The notes below the pieces were generated by a model, which saw only the letters and a program-made list of their open reading frames with translations, was not told the DNA's origin and searched no databases. A stretch of DNA of 64,000 nucleotides from Cheiracanthium punctorium. Lineage: Eukaryota > Arthropoda > Arachnida > Araneae > Cheiracanthiidae. The position numbers and the translations under genes are program-made. The stretch lies in NCBI GenBank assembly GCA_038373885.1, contig JAWZYV010014435.1, forward strand, positions 1-64,000, read 5' to 3'. Of the stretch, positions 10,070-20,649 are shown piece by piece (the first letter of the stretch is position 1; each line of letters opens with the position of its first letter).

Positions 10070-10618
10070 GTTGGGGAAAATTGAGATTCGGACCCGACCG
10101 CACCACCCACCACGGAGCCCAACGAGGGGATGTGCAATTGCACACCAGTGCTAGTCGGGTCTATACGCTCACAGTACATCCCTTAGGCAGCATCCACCCT
10201 TAACGACGTGCCCAGTAGATGTCCGATTGCTTGATCCCTAGCAGTTGATCGAAATCAGTACCACCAGCCGATTGATACACAGGGGAACGCTGTGTACCTC
10301 CCGTTTACCCGAAGCCGAGGCCAAAGCAATGTGTTGGAGAAAAGACCCCTCAATTACCAGGATCCCCATTTCCGGGGACACGGGTCTCCACGCACGGCAA
10401 ACACGTGGGTAGTTTTCCACCAATAGAAGCTGACGGCACAGGGCGGCCGCAGCTTCTAAAGGGGGGCCCTCACCTCCACAGAGGAAACTACACTGAGGGG
10501 GAAAAGGAAGGATACAGCTAAGAGGAGAGTAGGGTAGATCAAAGAAAAGCGAAAGATCGCTGGGGCCCCGGGATTGCGACGCCCGCAAAGACCTGAAGTA
10601 GGTCTTCCCCCTGAGGGG
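10070..10618 (-). promoter_or_regulatory. 5' leader of copy B
   Basis: About 550 bases between the element's terminus and ORF1, GC-richer than the rest. Four copies (here, 10944-11491, 28184-28731, 37218-37752) are nearly the same by eye although the coding regions of B and D/E differ far more. The terminus, read on the element strand, starts with a small palindrome (CCCC TCA GGGG). It must contain an internal promoter, because the element needs to copy its own start; I cannot point to the core elements. Confidence 0.7.
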
Positions 10619-10630
10619 TAGGGATGTTGT

Positions 10631-11491
10631 CATCATCCATGGGGAGGTCTGACATCTTAGAGTCAGAAGGGTCCAAATGTAGGATACTGTCATCTATAGG
10701 GCGTTATGGAGGAACATGTTTGATTTTGGGTTTGTTATATTTAGTTCTGTAGACTTTTTTTACTTCTCCTACATTGTCCGTGATACATTTATGTATTAAA
10801 AAAGGGGATGTTTCATTAAAATTACCTTCAACATAGTGTACGATGAAGAATCGAGTGTTCATGTGTACTAATTGTGAATCAATGTTTTCACTACAAGTTG
10901 ACAGCGGAGCATTGACGATAGACGAAGAATTTTTCATATCCATGTTGGGGAAAATTGAGATTCGGACCCGACCGCACCACCCACCACGGAGCCAACGAGG
11001 GGATGTGCATTTGCACACCAGTGCTAGTCGGGTCTATACGCTCACAGTACATCCCTTAGGCAGCGTCCACCCTTAACGACGTGCCCAGTAGATGTCCGAT
11101 TGCTTGATCCCTAGCAGTTGATCGAAATCAGTACCACCAGCCGATTGATACACAGGGGAATGCTGTGTACCTCCCGTTTACCCGAAGCCGAGGCCAAAGC
11201 AATGTGTTGGAGAAAAGACCCCTCAACTACCAGGATACCCATTTCCGGGGACATGGGTCTCCACGCACGGCAAACACGTGGGTAGTTTTCCGCCAATTGA
11301 AGCTGACGGCACAGAGTGGCTGCAGCTTCCAAAGGGGGGCCCTCACCTCCAAAGAGGAAACTACGCCGAGGGGGAAAGTGAAGGATAAAGCTAAGGAGAG
11401 GGGAGGGTAGAGGAAAGAGAAGCGAAGGATCGCTGGGGCCCCGGGATTGTGACACCCGTGAAAACCTAAAGAAGGTCTTCCCCCTGAGGGG
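10631..11491 (-). mobile_element. Old I-type copy C: 5' half of copy A, displaced by B
   Basis: Contains the end of ORF1 (continuing exactly from 4896), the start of ORF1 with ATG at 10943, and a full leader ending in ctgagggg at 11491. The middle of ORF1, including all zinc knuckles, is deleted: the sequence jumps near 10752 from the late Lys-rich part to the early GEVKKV part, about 0.84 kb missing compared with B. So the host element of B was already or later became defective. Confidence 0.88.
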
Positions 11492-13388
11492 TGTTTTTTC
11501 TGGTGAAGGGGGAGATCATGTAATACAAAATATCACATGTAATTCTAAGTATTTTAATTTATATTTTATCCCCTCCTGTGATAGGTAATGTGGGTTGTAC
11601 TTTGTTCTGCTGTAATATAAAGTTTTTTATTCACATTTCATGTTTTCATACACGTGGGTTTTGTGTTTTCATAAAATTCCCTGCTTTTTCCAAAATGGAT
11701 ATCTTGAGAAATTCTGTTGGCACACGGGCCTTCGTAAGTCACGAAACCCGACTCTCTGACGATCTCTCGCAAAATATGGCAGATGTGCTTGCGCATGACA
11801 ACAAGCGACAGGTTGATGTCTGGCCAATCAATAATCGCCGGAAGTTCCCGCATCTAGCCCTGACCTATGAAGTGCTGGGCATGGTTGGCGGCGATGCGAT
11901 GCTGGGTTACTATATTGGCTAGTGGCGTTCGCTTGGATTGGATCAAATCTTCGCTTCGGTCACAATTTTCGAGCAGCTAGGACACCAGTTCGTCCATCTC
12001 TGTTTTTATCCCCAGGGTCTGTGAGGAGGAGTATTAGTTTTCTATTCCGGGCCACTAACAAAAGGAACATATTTTTCTGCTAACCTTTCATTAACATGTT
12101 TCTTAATTTTCGCTCTCCCATTTTACTGTGTTTAAAATTAATATGGAGATCCCAACAAAAAAAAATGTAAGAGTTTGAATTTTAGCTTTGTACGTGCTAA
12201 TGAACCTCGAGAGATATAGGGTAACGCCATTAATTTATTTTCTATGTAAATATACTTGTTAGCAGTCTTTCTCGAATTCATTCATTTTGTAATTAATAAT
12301 AAATCTAATTCTTTTTGTAACGTCATCTACTCGTGCTTGTAAGAAATATGTGTTAGTGAATAAATTTTTTTTGTCTCCTTACTCAGATTGTATCAATGAC
12401 TCGATGTTATCTTATGGCCGCAGCAATTCAACTCACAGGATCTCATAAGTGGGTGAGTACTGTGATTTCACATTTTCTTCCTGTATTGACTCTATTCTGT
12501 TAATTTTTATTGCTGTTGAAAATAATTTGGCTACGTATGTTTTCTCTGGGTTAACAACGTATATTGTGCCCCTGTACGATTCACGCCGTCTATGGTGTAA
12601 AGGCAATCAATACTAAGATTTACATCACAGCGTCTCAGTAACCAATCTCTGGACCATAATTTTCTTTTTTACGACTATTTGCTTCTTCCACTATTTCTAT
12701 AGACGCAGTTATCGCAATTATGGAAAGACAAAGTCTTTGCTGCTCCAAATCGTTCATTCTTTTATTTGAGAATGCAGACATGCATACATAAAATTCCCAC
12801 ATGCGAAAATCACGAATCTAATTTTGCTTCGTTGCAAAAATAGCCAGTGATAGTCGGTATTTATCACAGAAGAGCGATAATGTTGTCAATTTTGCAACTC
12901 TGTGCCTTTTGTCTAGGTGGTATTTTAATACTGCAAAACAACCTCTATATATATTGTTTTTGATGGGCAAAATGCATCGCGAAAGTGCAGTACATGCATT
13001 TTGCAGTGCATAGAGCTGTCGCGTGATAGCAACTTAAATCTACAACATTTCTCGGGAACCCCCGGCGCCTTCCTATCTCGCACAGAAAGTTTCGGTTCAG
13101 CATGGATCACGCCATCATGTGACTGATTTTTCCCCACTACTGTTTTTCTCTCTTCCATGTAGTAGTTTCTTGAGAGTCCTCGTTCAATGTTGTTCGTGTT
13201 TTGTATAAGTGTTAGTAGAGATTAAATATTTGTGTTATGTTTTACAGAAATGGAGTTCGATTTAATTTTGATAATAGTTTTCCTCTAGAGTTTTAGAACC
13301 CGCGGCGATCTGAGAAAAAGGTAAGCCAAATTTTACCTTTTAATTTTTGATGATTTGTAACTACATTAAAACGACTTCACAAATTAGA
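11492..13388. other. Anonymous region with a GC-rich open stretch
   Basis: 11,690-12,020 is GC-richer than its surroundings and open on the plus strand to 11922 (contains SHETRLSDDLSQNMAD and LTYEVLGMVGGDAML); I do not recognise the product. A 66-base segment at 12387-12452 is bordered by a strong acceptor (pyrimidines then ctcag) and a consensus donor (gtgagt) and is open in one frame. The remainder shows nothing I can name. Confidence 0.3.
12387..12452 (+). other. Candidate internal exon
   Basis: 66 bases, open for exactly 22 codons (contains TRCYLMAAAIQLTGSHKW), between a pyrimidine tract plus CAG and the donor GTGAGT. The other two frames contain stops. Only splice-site quality and the open frame support it. 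Confidence 0.25.
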
Positions 13389-13486
13389 TTTTAGATCACG
13401 TGTGCCTTAGACAAAGCCACTCTTATCAGCTAAGCAATTTTAGATCACGTGTGCCTTAGACAAAGCCACTCTTATCAGCTAAGCAA
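13389..13486. repeat. Perfect 49-bp tandem duplication
   Basis: Two identical head-to-tail copies, 13389-13437 and 13438-13486, each starting ttttagatcacgtgtgcc. It lies at the upstream edge of the Tc1-like remnant and may include degraded transposase sequence. Confidence 0.9.
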
Positions 13487-13494
13487 AAGGTTGA

Positions 13495-14041
13495 AGAGTT
13501 AAATGAAGTAAACAAAGGCTATTTTGGTGTCAAGATGACAGGAAAAAGGTACTCTTCAGCGATGAAAGCACGCTTTGTATATCTCATAGGGCTGTATGAC
13601 TGCACAAGGCCCAGGCAGGTAATGTTTTGTTAACACAAAAGTCAATTCAGAGGTGTATCAAGACATTCTTGAGCACTTCATGATACCTTCATCTGAGGAT
13701 TTATGTGGTGACGATTCCATGTTTCAGCAAGATTCAGCCTCTTTCCAACACTTCTAAATCGACAACTAAATGGCTCCAAGAGAAGTAAATAAATGCACTG
13801 CCTTGGCCTTGAAACTCATCCTATCTAAACCCATCGAGAATTTGTGGGGAATTATGAAAAAACGACTTCAAGAATTTGCACCAAGAGACAAAAAAAAAAA
13901 AAAAAAAAAAAAATTATTTCTAGTTTGAAGAACATATGGGCAAATATTGACAAAAATATTTGTGAATCTTTACTTAGTAATATGCCAAACCGTTTAAGAG
14001 CTGTCATTAAAGCAAAGCTAATGCTACAAAGTACAGATTAA
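13495..14041 (+). pseudogene. Dead Tc1-like transposase
   Basis: Fragments of the DDE domain in shifting frames: a VLFSDEST-like first catalytic box near 13545, a FQQDSA-like second box near 13725, and the open C-terminal piece with PIENLWGIMKKRL, then WANIDKNICESLLSNMPNRLRAVI, to the stop at 14041. A run of 23 A (about 13890-13912) interrupts the C-terminal part. Many stops and frameshifts; TIRs not found. Clearly different from the intact element at 52071. Confidence 0.7.
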
Positions 14042-14269
14042 GATGTAGAATCCCTTAGAGTTAAAATTCGAGATATACTATTTACATGATTCTAATTTTT
14101 TGAAGTATTCTAATGTTTTGAATTTTTTTTCACTTCCTGTTTTAAATATATTTTCTATTTCATTGTCTACAAATTATGCAGATTTATAGTATGTAATTCA
14201 TACTATTGATTATTTATTTGTCAAATTAGTTTAATTTCCTTAAACATATTTTCTTTCATTATTCTAATT

Positions 14270-15680
14270 TTTTGAATCGGAGTTGTAGCTGCATGCGTGA
14301 GAACAATCTGTATAGGCAAAGCCAACATGGCCCTCAGACTTGAACCTTCAGTGTACAGATTTTCATAATTATGGTATTTGGCTTTATAGTCATGGAACAG
14401 GTGTTGAAATATTTTGGGATCTGTGTTCCGTTTAGTAAAGCCTTTGAATGGATGTAAGTAGTAAATGCGCAAGGTATCCCATGGAGGAATTATGAACAGA
14501 GAGAGAGTAGAGACTGCAGCGGCACGTACTCTCCTGACAAACTCCATGGCTTTATCCACGGCCGCACTCTAACCGCTAACTGACCAGAACGGTATTGAAC
14601 CAGTTTTCCCGGACAGGACTGAAACTCTCAGTCAGTACACTTCGACATCGCCAGTGTGTGCGTGGATTTTCCCTAACCGCTGCCGTTCGCGCAGCAGATT
14701 GTATTCTTTTGGTTCCTAATGTTCTAATTTCTAAGTTAATAATTAAATGTTGTTGTTTATGTTAGAATGTAATGTGTTATTTCTTAAACACCCGACATTA
14801 GCAACCGAAAGACTTTTACATCTGCTAAATGGGTACCAGTAAGACTACTGGGAGTTCTCAGTCTGAAATGAGGAATGCAAGATGGACGATTTTGATAAAA
14901 GCAATCAAGATGAGTGCCAATAAAAGAATTTTTTAATGGGTGTGAAGGATGAGACAGGATGCAAAAATATGTGTTCAACGACAGCTTATGACGTATTTGG
15001 TTGAGAGATGGCTCCCAACATGTGACATATAAACTTTGTATTGGCAAGGTTCTAAAAAGCACCTGAACAAATATATAGTGCAATATGATGCACAGTGTCA
15101 AGCTTCTTCAAAATCGATTTACACGCTGATCCAAACACACAGCAGGCATAGTCTATCCTAGAACGGATGACAGCATGGTATATTAGCATCATGGCATCAC
15201 GTTCTGCGCCCCAAGATCTATTAGACAGTGCTATTAAAATGTTTAGGTTTCTGTCACATTTACTGTGGATGTAAGAGACATGTTTTGCGAATGTTATTTT
15301 TTTGTCAAAATACATGCCCAAGAATTTTGTGTGGTTTTTGATATCAATTTTCCTAGAACATAGATGAAGTTGTGGGTCAGCGTGGATACCACGGATCCGG
15401 GAAAAATTATTACAAACTGTCTTTTCTGCAGAAATGTTGAAGCTGCTGGTATTGCACCATTTTATTTTACGATTTGTCTTATTGAAGTTTAAAGTTGGCG
15501 TTCAACTAAACGCATGTTCTTACCCTGACAACTGATCTGAAGATCGTCCACATATAAGCTTCCATTAACGGTTAGCTGGAATTGATTATAGATATCATTG
15601 ATTTTTAAGAATAGGGTGACGCTAAGCACAGAGCCCTGCGGTACACCCTCCTCTTGCATTAAAGTGTCTGACAAGCGATT
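14270..15680 (-). pseudogene. I-type ORF2 fragment F (RT to RNase H start)
   Basis: Minus-strand pieces match copy B ORF2 in order: EEGVPQGSVLS and YVDDLQISCQGK (about 15500-15665), then YFDKKITFAKH and SRIDYACC (15052-15321), CWEPSLNQIRHKLSLN (14784-15050), then PPWDTL and NTDPKIFQHLF (14340-14520). It is broken by several frameshifts and by an unrelated insert at about 14518-14808. It diverges from B, D and E alike, so it is an older lineage. No leader or tail is present. Confidence 0.8.
14518..14808. other. Unassigned insert inside fragment F
   Basis: About 290 bases that interrupt the alignment of F to copies B and D. It has a GC-richer half (14518-14700) and an AT-rich half, no open frame and no clear TIR; a retroelement LTR piece is possible. 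The flanking short match agact is too small to count as a TSD. Confidence 0.35.
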
Positions 15681-15712
15681 TGTCGAAGATTAATTTTCCT
15701 ATATTATGTGCT

Positions 15713-18260
15713 ATGCCAAATAAATGTGTAGTACCGAATTGTCATTCTAATTACGATAATAGTAAGGAATATGTCAGCATATTTAAATTTCCCAAAGATG
15801 AGAAACAGAAGCAGCTATGGATTCAAAAAATCCCGCGAAAAGATTGGGTCCCAAGTAGCAGAAGTGTGGTGTGCGATAAGCATTTTGAAGCCCAGAAATG
15901 ATAAAATTCGACGAATTGCCTGAGAATGGAGTCATTATTTAAATTCCTCAGAAGAATCCTAAGCTGGTTAAAAATGCTTATCCTTCAATATTTCCTGATT
16001 GTCCAGCATATCTCACAGAAGAAAAAGCACCGCTTCATAAAAGTCTGGATTCAAAAATTACAGCAACAGAGGAGAGAATCCTGCAAACCCTTTTCAAATC
16101 AGGCAAAATAGAAAATTTCAAAGATCTGGTTAAACAAATTGAAGATGAAGTTTGTGAAAATCTCGTTTTAAAAATCAACGATAATGGTATTTATATAATA
16201 TACATGAACTATAATGATTTACCAGTCATTAAGTACTCCATTATCATATCTGAAAAACTGACTGTCCATGCCTGTTTGGATAAAACCAAACTCTATGAAA
16301 AACATTTCATTCATCTGTTAAACAGTGGGAAAGTTCTCTCTCAATGGAGTTCTTTGGAAAATATATTAGCAATCGTTAAAAATGCAGCTTCTACTTCAAA
16401 TAAAGACCTCGAGATTGATTTTTGTACTAAAGCGATAGATAACTGGGATAAATATGTTGAGGCTAATGAAACTGAACAGTACGACATAAGACAGTTTCTA
16501 AAAGAGCAGAGTGGTCTTTCAACTAAAGGAAAATATGCTAAAGGTATAGTTCAGAATTAATTGTTTGTGCCTATTCATTGTATACAAAGTCTGCTAGTGT
16601 ATATAAATGTTTGTATGATAGTAATATAATTTCTTTACCATGTATTGATACCATAAAAAGATTAAATCCACTAGAAATTAATGAAGTCTGATGACAGATG
16701 GAAATAAAAAACATTTAAAAGAAAAGGATGATAGGTTGGATAGGTCAAGAAAGAAAGAGTTGTAAATTTATTAATTGATGAAGTTTATATTAAACCTAAT
16801 TTTAGTTACCGAGGTAAAAGACAAGTTTTGCAGAAAACTCTTCTGCAGAAGCAACAACTATTCAAGCTTTTATGGTGTCATCAGTTTTTTTCAAAATATT
16901 AAGAAATTGTAGCTTTAGTACCTGTAATGAATATGACTTCTCATGACTTAATAATTTTAAAGCATTAGTGTGAATTTAAATGAGTGATACAGGTTTTCCA
17001 GTTTTGTCCATAATTTCAGATAATAATAGAGTAAACAGAAAAATGTTTGAAAAAAATATCAGGCAGTAAAAATTTCAACCAACCCTTAACAAATCCAATT
17101 AACTGTAATACTTTGTTTCTTTTGTTTGACACTGTACATTTGATAAAGTCAGTTAGAAATAATTGGCTGAATCAAAAAAAAATTGATGCAGATAAAACAT
17201 TCATTTTCCCAGATTTTGAAAATACTACTACTGTTAGGAAAGCTAATTTTAGTTTTAATTCGAAAATTATTTATATTAGAAAAGGATTCCATTGTTAAAT
17301 ATGCTCCAAAAAATAAGCTATAAGTCTGTGTATCCTAAAACCATTGAACGCCAAAATGTGAAATTAGCTCTGAATATTTTTTATGAAAATAATGTGATAG
17401 CATTAGAGAAATATGCCAAGGAATCACCTTTTATCTTTAACTGGGAAGATACTACTATATTACTTAAAATCTTTAAGAAATGGTGGGATATTGTAAATGT
17501 TGACTATATGCTAAAGCGAATTTTCACTCGTAAGGATGACAGCAAACCATTCGCATGTTTAAATGATGAGCGGTTTGTCTTTCTTGAAAAATTTTCCGAA
17601 TGGGCTAATCGTTGGAGTGATTTAAATCAAAAGGCTAGGTGTGGGTGTTTGTCTAATGAAACATCTTTTCTCTCCATCATACAACTTCAACACTCATACA
17701 AGTAATAAAACATCTTCTTCAAAATCAGAAAATTTGTTTTAACAGCCAAATTTTAGACTGATAATTTAGAATCCAGATTTTCTGAGTGTAGGCAAATGTC
17801 CAGTGCTAATTTTCATGTTTCAATGCAAAAGATTTTAGAATCGGAGAGAAAATTAAGACTTAAAAGCGTCTTACAATTGCATTCTTAAAAATATGGTCAT
17901 GTCCTATTAAAAGAATTCTTAATAAATTCTTCATTAAATGCAACTGATACTTATGATGATGTTGATTCATTCATTCAGTTATTGGATATAATTAATATTG
18001 ATGAAATATCATATAAAGAGAAAGATATTCTTATTTTTATTGCTGGCTACTGTTCTTTCAAATTAAATGTATCATATTCAAAGTGTAAGATTTTATTTTT
18101 ATCAGATGAAAATTTACCTAATGAATCTAATGATATTGCCACAAATTTTAGCGATGCAGAATCTTTTTTATCTATGAATAGGGTTGGATTAAAATTTCCC
18201 TCAGTTTTGACAACAGAAATTATATGTTATGCTTATGTAATTTTTCAAAATCTAGTTTAA
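15713..18260 (+). pseudogene. Dead THAP-domain P-type transposase
   Basis: ATG at 15713 opens a THAP zinc finger: CVVPNC, then IFKFPKDEKQKQLWIQKIP, then the conserved C-H pair in VVCDKHF (C2CH module). Later pieces follow the intact P-like element at 29670 in order: HLLNSGKVLSQW (about 16310), VHLIKSVRNNWLNQKK (about 17130), TIERQNVKLALNIF (about 17340), KKWWDIVNVDYMLKR and LSNETSFLSI, and an IFIAGYCSFK box near 18030. Many stops and frameshifts separate them. It is a distinct, much older family than the one at 29670. Its TIRs were not found. Confidence 0.75.
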
Positions 18261-19632
18261 AACAGCATAGTATGTTTATTAAATTATGTGAAACGTTTTT
18301 ATTAGATAATTGGTTATAAATTATGAAGTATGTGTTGAATGCAACAAACAGATAATAAAAATTTTAAGGTAGTTGTTAAGCACTTTTGTTAACATACGTT
18401 TAAATAACTACACAAAAATTGTGAGAGATAAGCATATGTCTGCAACAGACGAAAGGAATATTATGAAAAATTTGTTCACTAATTAATCTGGAAATGATCC
18501 TTGAAAGTGTTATAAGATTTGTTCTGCTATTGTTTAATGTACCAGAAATTTGTATAATATAAACTTAGAAGTTTTATTTATATCTGATATTTTTATAATA
18601 CAGATATTTCACTGTATCTATATGATTCATATTTTGGAAAATTTTCAAAAAATTCAAGTACTTTTTCATTAGATGTAATAATTCCTGGGGTTGTAGAAAT
18701 AAATTTTTATAAAATCCTGTTTATTGTCTCGCCTGTCAATATAATGTTTATTTTTTTATTTATAATATTTAAATTAAATACAGAGAAAACAGAGGTAAGA
18801 TATGGATCAATATGAAATAAGACACAGATGGCGAGTCAAGTCTATTAAAACAAATTTTTTTATGCAAATTAAAGTAAATTTTATATATATATTGTTTATC
18901 ACATTGAAATATGATGAATTGTCATGACTATATTTTATTACTGTCCATGTGTTAAAATGTTTAAGCATTTGTAATGAATTATCATCAAGATTATATGTAA
19001 CCTAACTTTCAAAAGAACTAATTAAATATCCTTGCACAATTTTATTATTGCTAAGCTAACTGTGGTTTCAATAATAAATACTTTCTAATTTTAAATGCAT
19101 CTCAATATCTCTGTCGCATTGTTCCTTTCCTTTTCTTTTCCTTTTACAATTCTGTTGCAATAGCTACTTCATTTCAAAAAATCTAGTACATATACTTATC
19201 AAAATAATAAAAAAATAATGTGAATCGCTACGGAAACAGTCCCTTTCCTCTGATCGAAGACATACCCCTCAGACAGAATTCGTGACGTAAGAAATCTTGT
19301 TTGTGGCCTCTTTGCTATCGGATGCCTCGGTTTACACCCCCTCCCCCCTGCATACACCACTCAACATATGCACAGGTATATTTGTGGCCCCTGTCAGTGA
19401 GTGGTGACTCCCCTATCCTGTCAGGGAAAGTCTAGTGTGCCACTGTATAATATTAATAGTCAGGAGCATTATTGGGATTAAATGAGTAAATAAGTTAATT
19501 AAATCTAGTTTTATGAGAATTAAGAGTTCATTTTAAAATTGCATTTTTTAAAATTAATTTTTTTTCTTTCTTTTTTCAATGAAATTTAAGTAAATAATCT
19601 AATTACAACTGACATGATTTTTATTTCAGGTT
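18261..19632. other. AT-rich, no gene seen
   Basis: No domain or repeat structure noticed. It ends with a splice acceptor (tttcag at about 19624-19629) just before the hAT start codon. Confidence 0.4.
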
Positions 19633-20369
19633 ATGGGTCGACATATATCGTCTGTGTGGATGCATTTTATTGAATACTGCACTGGTAGTAAGAAGACTGT
19701 AAAATGCAAATACTGCGAAAAAAAATAATATTTAGTTCAAAATGCTACAAAAATAGCAAAATATTTAGAGGCGTGCGAAAAAAAAAAAAGCCAGTAGTAG
19801 TAGCCAGTATTTTCGAATGTGGAAGAAGATGCTGATAATCCACCCATCATTATAGGATCCCAAGAAATGCTGATTGATTTGGGAAATATAAACATCGGTC
19901 AAGACTTTTCTAGTTCTACACAAAGCAGTGTTGCAATTTCAGGTGTTACCCACACTACAATTGCAACTAGCTCTCATGACTCTCAACCAGTTTTGCAGTC
20001 ATTTTTTGATTCCATGTCAGTAAATGAGTCAAAAAAATTAGATTCTGCTTTCACTAGAGTAATCTATGCATCCACTCTACTTTATCGTTAACTGATAATA
20101 GCTATTTATCAGCAGTTTTTTTAGGCAGATAAGGCCGTTATATAATGTTTCTGCCCGACATCATTTAAGTAACAGATTGTTAGATCAGTAATATGAAGAA
20201 GTTTTACAGTCTGTAAATGAACAAATTAGAAAAGCTGACTTTGTCATCGTAATTACTGATGGACGGAGTAATATTCGTAACGAAGGTATTGTCAGTTACA
20301 TAGTAACGACACCAGCACCGATCTTTTATAAAACTATAGAAACTAAAGTAAATCACCATACAGCACAGT
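19633..20369 (+). pseudogene. hAT transposase, N-terminal part
   Basis: ATG at 19633 follows a splice acceptor and opens a BED zinc finger (SSVWMHFIEYC, then KKTVKCKYCEKK). A later open piece holds SFFDSMSVNESKKLDSAFTRVIYAS, then in shifted frames KADFVIVITDGRS-like and NEGIVSYIVTTPAPIFYKTIE segments, typical of the start of the hAT catalytic region. Premature stops occur soon after the BED finger. The reading is cut at 20370 by insertion of non-LTR copy E. The C-terminal hAT piece at 40650 has the same orientation and could be its other end. Confidence 0.7.
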
Positions 20370-20649
20370 ATATTAAGTTGGTTGGTTGGGGTTTAATGGC
20401 ACAAGGTCCAGAAAGGACATACTGCGCCAGACTATGTATATATAGTAATGTATATATAGTATGTGTATATATAGTAAAATGTAAAGTTTCCAAGTAAAAA
20501 CGTGTTGCACAAAACATGTAAAGCTAAAACCTTTGAGGCCTAAAAATGGTAAAAGCAAACTGTAGAGAGGTAAAAAGGAGATAAAAATAAGCCAAGGACA
20601 TCTGGATGTGGGCTCCCATCCAGATACCAGTCAGAGAAAAGTGTATACT

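Larger units (their letters stand above)
4908..10618 (-). mobile_element. Full-length I-type non-LTR retrotransposon, copy B
   Basis: 5,711 bp on the minus strand, complete from its 5' terminus (ctgagggg at 10611-10618 read on the plus strand) through the leader, ORF1, ORF2 and 3' UTR to a CCAA-type tail. Both reading frames are open and both flanks carry an 11-12-bp TSD, so this is the best candidate in the window for a recently active, self-sufficient retrotransposon. An RNase H domain after RT places it in the I/R1/LOA group; I-clade is my best guess from the RT and RNase H style. Confidence 0.92.

Noticed and set aside
10238..10500. Short conserved reading frame in the I-type leader (an extra small protein upstream of ORF1)
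   Set aside because: The frame is open in B and C but shifted in D (2-base deletion) and in E, although the DNA stays conserved; constraint looks RNA- or DNA-level.
14518..14808. Solo LTR inside fragment F
   Set aside because: No TG...CA borders and no 4-6-bp duplication found; left unassigned.
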